Notes: a model not told the origin generated them from the sequence alone. Positions 35,607-44,804 are shown, counted from the stretch's first letter. The stretch is DNA of 64,000 nucleotides from Roseihalotalea indica (GCF_022458895.1 NZ_JAINFL010000014.1:186001-250000); one strand, 5' to 3'. A program made the numbers and translations.

Positions 35607-37382
35607 ATGAAACTGACAATAAATAAACTGGTAATTTTCCTGGTGCTCCTTCTATCGATAGCCTGTTCTGATGACTTACTGGAGCCCAAGCCGCTGTCGT
35701 TTTTTGCGCCATCCAATGTGTACAATGAGCCAGCTGGTTTTGAAGCTGCGCTGGTGACCATGCGGAAAGCCCTGACTGAAGGGGTTACGAGCAGCCGACG
35801 CTACTATATGGTAGGAGAATGGGCGGCCTCTGAAGCCGGAGTGCCTACCTTTCAGATGGACTGGTTCCAGACTACGCCCTATTTTGACCGCTACTATACT
35901 TTTCTTCCTTTGTTCTCCGAGGCATATGGGTTTATCAAAAACACCAACGTGCTTATTAATCGCATTGATGATATCGAGTGGGATACGCAGGAACAGCGGG
36001 ATGCGATCTTAGCCGAGGGTTACTGGCACCGGGCATACTGGTACTACTGGCTGGTGAATGCCTACGGTGATGTGCCGTTTGTAGGTGAAGAAGTGGAAGG
36101 GGCCAAACTGGATTATTATACGCATAGCCGCTGGGCAATATTAGATAAGATTCAGGAAGATATGGAGTTTGCCGTAGAGCACCTTCCGGAAACTGCCGTG
36201 CCTGGTGCTATTACCCAGGGAGCCGGAAACCACCTGTTGACCAAGGTTTATCTGGCAAACATGGAATTTGATAAAGCCATTGCCGCAGCAACTCGCATCA
36301 TCGACGGTCCCTACTCCCTCATGACCGAACGTTTTGGGGTGGACGCCGAAGATCAGGTTCGTAACCTGATCTGGGATTTACACCGGCCCGCCAATAAAAA
36401 CAGCCCAGCCAATACCGAAACTATTCTGGCGATGGTCGATCGGTTTGAGGCTCCTAATGGGGCGCAGTCGGCAGGTTTGTACACCATGCGACATTACCAT
36501 TGCTCCTGGTGGCATAATAAAAACCGGGATAGTGAAGGACTCAGCGGCATGCTGGCGGAAGGCCCTATGTACGATTCTTTGGGGCGGGGAAATCCTGACT
36601 TGGTCAGCACTCCCTACGGGTTTTACGATATTTGGAACACCGACGGCTACACCTGGCAAACCACTCCCGACCTGAGAAGGGCCGATAAAAACTGGGTGGA
36701 TAAACACGAACTGCTGTACAATAATCCTGAATCGGTGGATTTTGGCAAGCCCGTTGATCCTATGAATTACGCTGATCCCCAGGATTCTGTACACCTGAAT
36801 TTTCCCTTTCCTTTTTACAAAACGTATGTCCCGCAGCAAGATCCCAGTGCCGTGCCAATGGGTGGTAATGGCGACTGGTACATTTTCCGCTTAGCCGAAA
36901 CATATCTATTACGGGCCGAAGCTTACTACTGGAAAGGTGATATGGCTAGTGCGGCTAATGACATCAATATGGTGAGAGAGCGAGCCCAAGCCGAACCCAT
37001 TACGGCCGCCGACGTGACGATTGATTATATTTTTGATGAACGGGCTCGGGAGCTGTTCATCGAGTCGCCTCGTCACTCCGAGTTGGTCCGAGCATCTTAT
37101 ATCATGGCTAGCTTAGGAATGAACGGCTACAGCCTGGAAACCTTCAGCGAAAACAACTGGTGGTACGACCGGGTAATGGAGCACAATATCATGTACGAGA
37201 TACAGCCCGTCATCGTGGGCAATTCACCCCGCCTCAGCCCTCACCACGTGCTCTGGCCTATTGATGCCAACGTGATCACTGCGAACACCCAAGGGGTAAT
37301 CAACCAAAACGAAGGTTACATTGGCGCCGAAAACAACGTTCCACCTCTGGAGACCATCGAAGCTCCCGAAGAAATTGATTAA
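35607..37382 (+). CDS. SusD/RagB-family glycan-binding lipoprotein
   Basis: Large SusD of about 591 residues. The start at ATG 35607 gives MKLTINKLVIFLVLLLSIAC with a clean lipobox; the frame opens earlier, on the SusC stop at 35571, but that would push the signal peptide inward. Marks: RDAILAEGYWHRAYWYYWLVNAYGDVPF, ETYLLRAEAYYWKGDMASAA and the C-terminal ERARELFIESPRHSELVRAS with the LWPIDANVI final strand. About 90 residues longer than the other SusDs, with an Asn/Trp-rich middle. A strong terminator follows 5 nt after the stop. Confidence 0.95.
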   Translation: MKLTINKLVIFLVLLLSIACSDDLLEPKPLSFFAPSNVYNEPAGFEAALVTMRKALTEGVTSSRRYYMVGEWAASEAGVPTFQMDWFQTTPYFDRYYTFLPLFSEAYGFIKNTNVLINRIDDIEWDTQEQRDAILAEGYWHRAYWYYWLVNAYGDVPFVGEEVEGAKLDYYTHSRWAILDKIQEDMEFAVEHLPETAVPGAITQGAGNHLLTKVYLANMEFDKAIAAATRIIDGPYSLMTERFGVDAEDQVRNLIWDLHRPANKNSPANTETILAMVDRFEAPNGAQSAGLYTMRHYHCSWWHNKNRDSEGLSGMLAEGPMYDSLGRGNPDLVSTPYGFYDIWNTDGYTWQTTPDLRRADKNWVDKHELLYNNPESVDFGKPVDPMNYADPQDSVHLNFPFPFYKTYVPQQDPSAVPMGGNGDWYIFRLAETYLLRAEAYYWKGDMASAANDINMVRERAQAEPITAADVTIDYIFDERARELFIESPRHSELVRASYIMASLGMNGYSLETFSENNWWYDRVMEHNIMYEIQPVIVGNSPRLSPHHVLWPIDANVITANTQGVINQNEGYIGAENNVPPLETIEAPEEID

Positions 37383-37387
37383 AAAAG

Positions 37388-37423
37388 AAAAGTGCAGCCA
37401 GTCGGAGGAAGGGCTGCACTTTT
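37388..37423 (+). terminator. Strong intrinsic terminator
   Basis: AAAAGTGCAGCC (37388-37399) pairs perfectly with GGCTGCACTTTT (37412-37423) around a 12-nt loop, ending in a T-rich run (TTTTCTTCTTC). It ends the susCD operon right after its stop. The A/T ends make it potentially bidirectional. Confidence 0.9.
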
Positions 37424-37565
37424 CTTCTTCATGTTGATATGTGATGCTGTGTCTTAATACAAAATGACTGAACCCACAATATACTTAAGAAAGCCTGAAC
37501 AGTTTCCTTTAATCTGCCTAGATTACTATATCCAAATACAATAACTTTTCACCATTCTCCCTCCC

Positions 37566-38912
37566 ATGTCAAAATCCCTTATCATCCTACTACTATCATC
37601 AATCACCACAATCATCCTTCAGTCCTGCCAGGGAGAAGCAGCCAAGGAGAAAGATCAAAACATCGTATTATTAGATGATAATGCCGGTTGGTGCTGGTTT
37701 CAGGATGAGCGAGCCATCATCGATGGTAATCAGTTACTGTTCACCAACGTTACTTCCAAAGGGGTTAACACCGTAACGCGTTACGATCTGGCGACCGGAG
37801 AACGGCAAACCGTAGTGATGAACGATTCCACTTTCCAGACAGATGATCATAACGTAGGGGCCCTGATGGTTCGGCCCGATGGACGTTACCTGACCGTATA
37901 TGCCGGACACGGCGACGAACCCAAAATGCGTTACCGTATCTCAACCCAAGCAGGAGATATTAGTGAATGGGAAACCGAGAAGTCAGCCAACACCGGAGGA
38001 AATACGACTTACTCTAATATATATCGCCTGTCATCAACTGGTAAAACCTATAACTTCCATCGGGGCATCGGTACCAATCCGAATTACATGGTATCAGACG
38101 ACGATGGAGAAAGCTGGAAATACGGCGGACAAGTTTTTGCTTTCCCCGGGCGGCCCTATGTTCGTTATGCTTCTAATGATACTGACCGTATTGATTTTAT
38201 CACCACCGAAGAACATCCCCGCTACTATAACAACAGCATTTACCACGGGTACATAGAGAATGGACAAATCTACCGGTCAGACGGAAGCAAGGTGGGCAAC
38301 CTGAGTCAAAGTGAACAGACGGATATCAAACCGTTTGATTTTACCACGATCTATAATGGAGACTCAACCACTCGCACCAACGTAGCCTGGACCCAGGATA
38401 TTGAACTGGATGAAAACGGCTATCCGTACGTAGCGTTTTCCGTGGTAAAAGATCCCATTCGCCTGGGAGAAACAAAAGACACCCAGGAAGGGGGCTTTGA
38501 TAACCGCTACCATTACGCTCGCTGGGATGGGCGACAGTGGCACGAGTACGAAATTGCCTACGCGGGTACCCGGCTTTACCCGGGAGAGAACGAATATACT
38601 GGTCTGATTGCATTACACCCGAAAAACCCCAATGTAGTTTACATCTCAGCCGATGTAAACCCCGCTACCGGAAAGCCTTTGACCAAAGCCGATACGGCCC
38701 ATTACGAAATTTTCCGGGGCACAACCACCGATCAGGGAGCAAACTGGGAGTGGACACCTATTACTCAGAATTCGCAGGAAGATAACATTCGCCCCATTGT
38801 GGTAGCCAATGAGCAGTGGGAAGTGGTACTATGGCTTAAAGGACACTTAACCACCTTCCGCAACTATAACCTGAAAGCTTACGGACTGATAAATAAATTA
38901 CCCGTAAATTGA
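37566..38912 (+). CDS. BNR_4-repeat lipoprotein (sialidase-like propeller)
   Basis: A 448-residue lipoprotein (SPII signal ending ILQSC) of the BNR_4 family (PF15892), six-bladed propellers found in polysaccharide loci. The family opening is clear: DDNAGWCWFQDERAII, followed by repeated Asp-box-like turns (SDDDGESWKYGG, TTDQGANWEWTP) typical of sialidases and of rhamnogalacturonan lyase-related propellers. No catalytic residues can be named from sequence alone. It starts a new transcription unit after the terminator at 37388 and is followed by a ceramidase-like gene and a cytosolic-looking propeller. It may be a glycosidase, lyase or binding protein. Confidence 0.85.
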   Translation: MSKSLIILLLSSITTIILQSCQGEAAKEKDQNIVLLDDNAGWCWFQDERAIIDGNQLLFTNVTSKGVNTVTRYDLATGERQTVVMNDSTFQTDDHNVGALMVRPDGRYLTVYAGHGDEPKMRYRISTQAGDISEWETEKSANTGGNTTYSNIYRLSSTGKTYNFHRGIGTNPNYMVSDDDGESWKYGGQVFAFPGRPYVRYASNDTDRIDFITTEEHPRYYNNSIYHGYIENGQIYRSDGSKVGNLSQSEQTDIKPFDFTTIYNGDSTTRTNVAWTQDIELDENGYPYVAFSVVKDPIRLGETKDTQEGGFDNRYHYARWDGRQWHEYEIAYAGTRLYPGENEYTGLIALHPKNPNVVYISADVNPATGKPLTKADTAHYEIFRGTTTDQGANWEWTPITQNSQEDNIRPIVVANEQWEVVLWLKGHLTTFRNYNLKAYGLINKLPVN

Positions 38913-38979
38913 ACTTTATAAGTCTTCCGAATTGAATGAAGCGGCATAAAACCAATGAAACAACCAAACCTGCATACCA

Positions 38980-40365
38980 TTGAAAACGATGATCCCCTTG
39001 GTGCTTTTCCTAAGCACTTTTCTGTCCACATACACCCAGGCTCAGATGAATGAATCCGGCTGGAAAGCAGGAGCGGCCAGTGTGGTTATTACACCCACCC
39101 AATCCCTATGGATGGCCGGGTATGCCGCTCGCGATCATCCTGCCGAAGGATTGCTTCACGATATTTATGCTAAAGCTCTGATGCTGGAGGACGCATCCGG
39201 AAATCAGGCAGTACTGATCACGACTGATCTGGTTGGAATTCCTAAAGGGCTTTCCGATACTATTCGCAATCGTATTGAGAGGGAGTACGGGTTATCTAAC
39301 GCTCAAATTCTGCTGAATTCTTCTCACACTCATACTGGCCCTGTTTTAGTAAATGCACTTTCTGATATTTACCCGCTCAATGAGCAGCAATTAGCACAAG
39401 TAGCTCAGTACTCCGCTGATCTGGCTAATCAGATTGTAGGTCTGGTAGGGGATGCGCTGGGAAAGCTAGAACCAGCGAGCATTTTCGCCCAGAATGGCGT
39501 AGCTCGCTTTCAGGTGAACCGGAGAAACAATAACGAAGCACTATTGACCACCCAAACCGAACTGAAAGGCCCGAATGACTATGCTGTTCCGGTGATTAAA
39601 GTAGTGAATGCGGAAGGAACTGTAAAAGCCATTGCGTTTGGGTACGCTTGCCATCCTACCGTACTGAGCTTCTACCAATGGTCGGGCGATTATCCAGGAT
39701 TTGCTCAGATTGCATTGGAGGAAAAATATCCCGAGGCAACCGCATTGTTTTTCCAGGGAGCCGGGGCTGACCAGAATCCCCTGCCCAGGCGAACCGTGGC
39801 ACTGGCTCAGCAATACGGACAAACACTAGCTGCGGCGGTTGAACGGGTGCTGAGCGAAGAGATGCAGGAGCTTTCTCCACAATTAACTACCGTATATTCC
39901 CAAATTGATTTGACCTTAAACCGTTTGCCTGATCGGGAAGTCCTTACTGAAATGGTTGAAGATGCACCTGATTATCAGCAACGCTGGGCTCAAAGAATGC
40001 TGGACAGTCTGGATGTGGGAGTCGAGCTGCCTGATTCCTATCCGTATCCCTTACAAATCTGGCGGTTGGGTGAGCAAACTATCTTTAGTTTGGGCGGAGA
40101 AGTGGTGGTAGAATACGCCATCAAGCTCAAGCAGATGTACGGTACCGAGGTGTTTGTGGCAGGCTATTCCAATGATGTAATGGCCTATATTCCTTCTGCA
40201 AAAATCCTACAGGAAGGAGGCTACGAAGGCGCTTCCTCCCAGATCGTATACGGACACACCGGTACCTGGACTTCCGACATCGAATCCAACATTATTCAGG
40301 GCATGGTGCAGTTAGCCGAAGAAGCTGGAGTGCTCAAAGCGCAATCCTGGCTGTTGCCTAAATAA
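38980..40365 (+). CDS. Neutral/alkaline ceramidase-family exported hydrolase (PF04734)
   Basis: Second ceramidase-family protein, about 461 residues and closer to the classic pattern than the one at 30951: AASVVITPTQSLWMAGY, the zinc motif NSSHTHTGPVL, GYACHPTVLSF and FFQGAGADQNP. The start is uncertain: TTG 38980 gives MKTMIPLVLFLSTFLSTY..., a signal peptide with a positive charge, while ATG 38989 gives the same hydrophobic core without Lys. Cleavage is near TQAQ. Only the N-terminal catalytic domain is present; the C-terminal Ig-like domain of true neutral ceramidases is lacking. Next to sugar genes, an amide or ester in a glycoconjugate is a possible substrate. Confidence 0.85.
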   Translation: MKTMIPLVLFLSTFLSTYTQAQMNESGWKAGAASVVITPTQSLWMAGYAARDHPAEGLLHDIYAKALMLEDASGNQAVLITTDLVGIPKGLSDTIRNRIEREYGLSNAQILLNSSHTHTGPVLVNALSDIYPLNEQQLAQVAQYSADLANQIVGLVGDALGKLEPASIFAQNGVARFQVNRRNNNEALLTTQTELKGPNDYAVPVIKVVNAEGTVKAIAFGYACHPTVLSFYQWSGDYPGFAQIALEEKYPEATALFFQGAGADQNPLPRRTVALAQQYGQTLAAAVERVLSEEMQELSPQLTTVYSQIDLTLNRLPDREVLTEMVEDAPDYQQRWAQRMLDSLDVGVELPDSYPYPLQIWRLGEQTIFSLGGEVVVEYAIKLKQMYGTEVFVAGYSNDVMAYIPSAKILQEGGYEGASSQIVYGHTGTWTSDIESNIIQGMVQLAEEAGVLKAQSWLLPK

Positions 40366-40386
40366 CACTGAAAACCAGATACGTTC

Positions 40387-41712
40387 ATGACCTCAACGAA
40401 TCATCATAATACCTCTGATGGAACATCTCCTCGCGCATTGACCGCCCAGCAGTTTTACTCAGGTTTTGATAAAGCACACGACACCTACAACGCCATTTCT
40501 GTAGCCAGCGATGGAAAAGTATACTATGTACTTTCTTCCGAGTCAGTAAAGGTTGGCGGGCAAATGTACGCCTACAATCCTCAAACCAACCATATACAAC
40601 ACCTGGGCGACCTGACCGAGATTTGCGGAGAAAAAGGTCAGCGAGCTATTTCCCAGGGCAAAAGCCACGTCAGCTTTCACGAAAATCAGGGCAAACTTTA
40701 CTTTGCCACTCACATTGGTTACTATGAGCAGATTGATGGCATGGAACGCTTACCGGTCACTAAGCCTGATGGCTACAACCTGTATCCGGGTGGGCATCTG
40801 CTTGCTTATGATCTGGCATCCGAAACGTTTGATGATCTGGCTATTGCGCCTCACGGTGAGGGTATTCTGACGCTGACTATGGATAAGGATCGGAACCTGC
40901 TTTACGGAATCACCTGGCCTAAAGGATACTTCATTCAGTACGATATCCAACAGAAAAAGCTGGAGACATACGGTCTCATTCATCAGATGGGCGAAGCCGG
41001 TTTTCCAGGAGATGACTACCGGGTTCTATGCCGTTCCATGTTTGTCGACCCGAAAGATGGCCAGGTGTACTTCACTACCTCAGATGGGAATATCTTCTCT
41101 TTCTCACCCTCTGTCAAATCCATTTGCAAACTGGAGGGAGTACACCTCCGATTAGATTACTTTGGGGGGTATGATCCCACACGGCCGGGAAGCATGGGAT
41201 ACCACTGGCGGCAAATCTTCTGGCACCCCACTGAAGAGGTGGCCTACGGAGTGCACGGTAATTCTGGCTACCTGTTCCGCTTCGATCCTCGGAAACCCAG
41301 TGTTGAACTGCTAGAGCGCATTACCTCAGAACCCTCCCGCCGTAGCGGCATGTCTGACCAGTTCAGTTACGGCTACCTGGGCTTCCAATTAAGCCCTGAC
41401 CAGGAAACTATCTATTACCTAACCGGTGGCCCGGTGTACCAAAATGGCCAACGCCTGGAAGGAGAAAAATCTATTGCTAAAGGGGGAGCAAGGGGCATTG
41501 AAAATCTGCATCTGGTAACCTACCACTTGCCTACCCGGCAATACCGCGATCACGGCTCCATCTTTTACCCCGACGGCACCCCACCTACCTATGTCAACTC
41601 CATTGCCATTAGCGAGGCTAGAGATGTATATACCTTAGCCCGCTTTGAACACGAGGGACAAACTATTCAGGATTTAATCCGAATCTCAATAAGTAAGACT
41701 TCTGAAGTTTAG
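40387..41712 (+). CDS. Beta-propeller-like protein of unknown function, no export signal
   Basis: I do not recognise the family. The 441 residues show repeated blade-like strands (SVASDGKVYYVLSSES, QGKLYFATHIGYY, DKDRNLLYGITWPKGYFIQY, DGQVYFTTSDGNIFSFSP, QETIYYLTGGPVYQ), spaced about 50-70 residues apart, consistent with a six- or seven-bladed beta-propeller. There is no signal peptide or lipobox, so the protein should be cytosolic unless the start is further upstream; the ATG at 40387 is 21 nt after the previous stop and is preceded by no better one. Conserved-looking His pairs (GKSHVSFHE, GYHWRQIFWHP) could be metal or substrate ligands. The context, behind the ceramidase-like enzyme and before LacI regulator 2, suggests sugar metabolism. 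The last codons overlap the first copy of a short repeat. Confidence 0.75.
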   Translation: MTSTNHHNTSDGTSPRALTAQQFYSGFDKAHDTYNAISVASDGKVYYVLSSESVKVGGQMYAYNPQTNHIQHLGDLTEICGEKGQRAISQGKSHVSFHENQGKLYFATHIGYYEQIDGMERLPVTKPDGYNLYPGGHLLAYDLASETFDDLAIAPHGEGILTLTMDKDRNLLYGITWPKGYFIQYDIQQKKLETYGLIHQMGEAGFPGDDYRVLCRSMFVDPKDGQVYFTTSDGNIFSFSPSVKSICKLEGVHLRLDYFGGYDPTRPGSMGYHWRQIFWHPTEEVAYGVHGNSGYLFRFDPRKPSVELLERITSEPSRRSGMSDQFSYGYLGFQLSPDQETIYYLTGGPVYQNGQRLEGEKSIAKGGARGIENLHLVTYHLPTRQYRDHGSIFYPDGTPPTYVNSIAISEARDVYTLARFEHEGQTIQDLIRISISKTSEV

Positions 41713-41857
41713 CAGTTAAAGGGAGTAATGGTTTATTCATGGAGAAAACTTCTGAAGTCTTTGACAATCTTTAGGTCTATTTTTCCATAGTACCCCAGAC
41801 TTCAGAAGTTTAAGTGATCAAGGTAAGGTTTGGACGTTGATAAAACTTCTGAAGTCT
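41696..41857. repeat. Four copies of a 15-bp near-palindromic element (AAACTTCTGAAGTCT)
   Basis: Copies at 41696-41710, 41745-41760, 41797-41811 and 41842-41857. The third is inverted relative to the second and fourth, so neighbouring copies can pair as 15-bp stems. The first copy overlaps the last codons of the propeller gene. Possible terminator cluster or REP-like element. Confidence 0.75.
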
Positions 41858-41970
41858 CTGATGCAAGATTAGGCTTTAGAAGACTAAGAAATTGGTGGCA
41901 ATAATTCCGGCACCCTCCCAATAAATGAATTATAAAAAACAACAGAATTGTATCTTCTTAGAATGCTAAA

Positions 41971-41983
41971 TTCATCGTTTGAA
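41971..41983. promoter_or_regulatory. Possible auxiliary operator for LacI regulator 2
   Basis: TTCATCGTTTGAA is an imperfect inverted repeat that shares T-ATCGTTT-A with the reverse complement of the site at 42034. Weaker than the other two sites. Confidence 0.4.
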
Positions 41984-42033
41984 TGGTAATAAAATGAAAA
42001 AATATCAAAATATATAAAGCTGAAATTTTTTGT

Positions 42034-42045
42034 TTAAACGATTAA
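42034..42045. promoter_or_regulatory. Candidate operator upstream of LacI regulator 2
   Basis: TTAAACGATTAA, one base different from the palindrome TTAATCGATTAA found downstream of the same gene. Central CG and position 29 nt before the start suggest autoregulation. Confidence 0.6.
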
Positions 42046-42074
42046 GCTTATATTTCTGATATGATGATTCTCTC

Positions 42075-43109
42075 ATGAGTGACAAGAAAGTTTCCCTAAA
42101 GGACATTGCCCGGAAGGCAGGTGTTTCTACAGCTTTGGTTTCTTATGTTCTGAGCGGAAAAGAAAAAGAGAGTCGGGTAGGGAAGAAGATGGCGGCCAAA
42201 ATCAAAAAGATAGCCAAAGAATTAAATTATCAGCCGAACCATTTAGCCAAGAGTTTACGAAGCGGAAAAACCTTTACGATCGGTCTGATCATCGCTGATT
42301 TATCAAATCCGTTCTTTGCCAATATTGCCCGCATTGTGGAAGACGAAGCCCGAAAACACGGTTATACGGTGATAATTGGTAGCTCTGATGAAAATGCCGA
42401 TAAATCGTGGGATTTGCTAAATGTGCTGGTGAACCGGCAGATGGACGGTTTCATCATTGTATCTTCGGAGAACTCGGAGAAGCAGGTGTATTTTCTGAAA
42501 GAGCGGAAAATTCCTTTTGTGCTACTTGACCGGCATTTTGCCGAAATACAGACGGATTTCGTCACCATCAACAACTTTAAAGCCTCTTACGATGGGGGAG
42601 TTCATCTGATTGAAAACGGTTACCGGAAAATTGGACTGATCGCATATAAATCTAATCTCTTTCACATGAAGGAGCGAATTCGCGGTTATGTTCAGGCGAT
42701 GGAAGAACATTCGTTGGGTTTTAAGACCCATTGGATCAAAGAGATACGGTTCAGCCACATTGAAGAAGAAGTAAAAGCGGCGGTTGATGCCATGCTGTTG
42801 GGCGATGAGCCGATGGATGCCATCCTATTTGCTACCTACGGTTTGGCAGTAAACGGCTTGAAATGTATTAATGAGATGCAGGTGAACGTGCCTGATAATC
42901 TGGCGGTAGTGAGCTTTGGGCAGGCGGAAGGCTTTGATCTTTACCATTGTCCGATTACGTATCTGAAGCAGCCGATGGAAGATCTGGGGAAAACCGCGGT
43001 AGAGTTGCTTGTAAAGAAACTCAAAGACCCCGAACAAGGCATGCAGCAGATCATGATGGAGGCCAAACTAGTAATCAGGGATTCATCCAAAGCAAAAGTA
43101 CCTGTGTGA
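42075..43109 (+). CDS. LacI-family transcriptional regulator 2
   Basis: Sugar-responsive repressor of 344 residues with a classic LacI head: VSLKDIARKAGVSTALVSYVLSGK (HTH, about residues 6-29), hinge NYQPNHLAKSLRSGKT and a type 1 periplasmic-binding-protein ligand domain starting IGLIIADLSNPFFANIARIVEDEA. It lies directly before the exported enolase-superfamily/SusCD operon, and candidate operators are found both before the gene and between it and that operon. It therefore probably controls genes from 43341 to at least 51054, with a sugar acid or aldose derived from the imported glycan as likely ligand (inference). Confidence 0.94.
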   Translation: MSDKKVSLKDIARKAGVSTALVSYVLSGKEKESRVGKKMAAKIKKIAKELNYQPNHLAKSLRSGKTFTIGLIIADLSNPFFANIARIVEDEARKHGYTVIIGSSDENADKSWDLLNVLVNRQMDGFIIVSSENSEKQVYFLKERKIPFVLLDRHFAEIQTDFVTINNFKASYDGGVHLIENGYRKIGLIAYKSNLFHMKERIRGYVQAMEEHSLGFKTHWIKEIRFSHIEEEVKAAVDAMLLGDEPMDAILFATYGLAVNGLKCINEMQVNVPDNLAVVSFGQAEGFDLYHCPITYLKQPMEDLGKTAVELLVKKLKDPEQGMQQIMMEAKLVIRDSSKAKVPV

Positions 43110-43125
43110 TTTTGCACCTAATTGC

Positions 43126-43137
43126 TTAATCGATTAA
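43126..43137. promoter_or_regulatory. Candidate LacI 2 operator (palindrome TTAATCGATTAA)
   Basis: Perfect 12-bp palindrome with central CG, 16 nt after LacI regulator 2 and 203 nt before the first gene of the operon. Shares 11 of 12 bases with the site at 42034. Confidence 0.65.
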
Positions 43138-43215
43138 ATACGAAATACCAAATAAATATACTCAACAATGAAAAAAGTAGCATTGTAAGTGGTTGATTAT
43201 CAAAACATTGTGCTT

Positions 43216-43312
43216 TATTCAATCATTCGCTCAATCCTTCAACCCGTCAATCCTTATGAAAACAACCTGACCAATCCATCATTCACTCAATCTAATACTC
43301 ACTCATTTCATA
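43216..43312 (+). repeat. TCATTCACTCAATC-type low-complexity leader
   Basis: A stretch of degenerate CATTCGCTCAATCC / CATTCACTCAATC words in the leader of the gene at 43341, ending shortly before an ACAACCT motif. Same style as leaders at 16578 and 48055. Confidence 0.55.
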
Positions 43313-43340
43313 ATTCAACAACCTACAAAACTTAGTGCTA

Positions 43341-44594
43341 ATGCAGCGTAGAAATTTTCTGAAAACTGCAGCATTGGGGTCGGCTGCCCTGAGTGCTTTT
43401 CCATTATTAAACGCCCGAGCGGCTACCCGGGAAGTCGCTTCCAACATGAAGATCACCAAAGTCCGGTATTACAGCGCGCCTGGGTACAATAAGCCTTTAT
43501 TCAACCAGGCCCGGGGCATTGTAGAAATTCACACCGATGAAGGTATTGTGGGCATTGGCGAGGGCGGTTTCAAAGATGTTATTGAGCAATGTGCCCAGAT
43601 GATCATTGGCGAAGATCCGTTTCGTATTGAGCATATCTGGCAGAATGTGTATCGGGGCATGTTCTACCCTCCGGGCCGCGAGAAACTACATGCGCTGGGG
43701 GCTCTGGAAATGGCGCTCTGGGATATCAAAGGCAAGGCTCTGGGCGTTCCGGTTTATGATCTGTTGGGTGGCTCAACCCGTGATTATGTGGAGTGCTACG
43801 CCACTGGCTTCCGAAATTCAACGGCTGAAACAATGGAAGGGCGGGCCCAAGACTGCATCGCGGCTGGCTTACGAGCCTACCGTATTGGCCCCACCGGAGG
43901 CAATGGCGACGAGCCATTCGACTTTTACGCCAATGTCAAAGAAACTATTGAGATGTGCCAGCGGCTGGATGAAGCCGTGGGCGGAGGTGGGCATTGGGCC
44001 ATCGACCTACACACCCGCTTTGATACTCCGGAAGCCATTAAAATCTGCGACGCGCTGGAAGAACTGGAACCTTACTTCGTAGAAGACTTAGTTCGTTCAG
44101 AAAATCCCGGTGTATATCGCACCCTTCGTCAAATGACCAAAGTGCCGATTGCAGTGGGCGAGCAGTTCGGTGATCGCTGGGACGCCAATGAGCTGATTGA
44201 AGATAATCTTATTGATTATACCCGATTTACTGTACCCAATACCGGCGGCATTAGTGAATTCAAGAAGCTCGCGGCGATCTGCGAAACCCACTATGTCGGC
44301 ATGATTCCTCACTTTACTGGACCACTCTCTACGGCCACGCTGGTACACGTGCTGGGTTCCAGCAGTCCGATTCGCTGTCTGATTGAGCTGGTAGGGGGAG
44401 AGCCAGAAAGGCCGGAGTACTTCAATGAAGATTATATCAACTTCAAGAATGGGAAGCTGTATCTGAATCCGAATCCCGGACTGGGAGTACAATTTGACCC
44501 CAAGAAAGCCGATTTTGTAATGGAAATTACCGAAAAAACCGAGTTCCCTCATCCAATCCTGAAAAGCCCAGATGGAGCGATTCATAACTGGTAA
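43341..44594 (+). CDS. Tat-exported enolase-superfamily enzyme (mandelate racemase/muconate lactonizing type, dehydratase-like)
   Basis: Enolase-superfamily protein of about 417 residues, expected to remove an alpha-proton from a sugar acid and dehydrate or epimerise it. The start at ATG 43341 (preferred over GTG 43335) gives a twin-arginine signal, QRRNFLKTAALGSAALS, cleaved near ARA. Barrel motifs: DLHTRFD (metal Asp222, His224), YFVEDL (Glu248), VGEQFG (Glu274), PNTGGI and PHFTGP (His324, general base position). The pattern resembles galactonate/gluconate dehydratases, whose characterised members are cytosolic; the Tat signal is unusual. It opens the LacI 2 operon. Confidence 0.88.
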   Translation: MQRRNFLKTAALGSAALSAFPLLNARAATREVASNMKITKVRYYSAPGYNKPLFNQARGIVEIHTDEGIVGIGEGGFKDVIEQCAQMIIGEDPFRIEHIWQNVYRGMFYPPGREKLHALGALEMALWDIKGKALGVPVYDLLGGSTRDYVECYATGFRNSTAETMEGRAQDCIAAGLRAYRIGPTGGNGDEPFDFYANVKETIEMCQRLDEAVGGGGHWAIDLHTRFDTPEAIKICDALEELEPYFVEDLVRSENPGVYRTLRQMTKVPIAVGEQFGDRWDANELIEDNLIDYTRFTVPNTGGISEFKKLAAICETHYVGMIPHFTGPLSTATLVHVLGSSSPIRCLIELVGGEPERPEYFNEDYINFKNGKLYLNPNPGLGVQFDPKKADFVMEITEKTEFPHPILKSPDGAIHNW

Positions 44595-44804
44595 TCGCCA
44601 AGTGCGCACACAGCTAGAATACTACTATATACTAACCAAATCAACCTATAAGGGCATACCAGAATAGCCGCAGACAACCCGGTTATTCCTGACTACTAAT
44701 ACAACTATTTTTTGCCCCTCACCGCTTCTCAGATCAGGTGAAATGACGCAGCGGCTGCATTTCTGTTCAGCTTTGACTTATTTTTTACCTAATCAACAAT
44801 CACC

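Larger units (their letters stand above)
41713..42074. other. 362-bp gap: short repeats then LacI 2 control region
   Basis: No gene supported. The left half holds copies of the 15-bp element; the right half is AT-rich and contains the candidate operators 41971-41983 and 42034-42045 in front of LacI regulator 2. Confidence 0.75.

Noticed and set aside
38955..38990. Frameshift at the start of the second ceramidase-like gene (an ATGAAACAACC start lies in another frame)
   Set aside because: A complete signal peptide can be read from TTG 38980 or ATG 38989, and the rest of the gene is intact, so no frameshift is needed.
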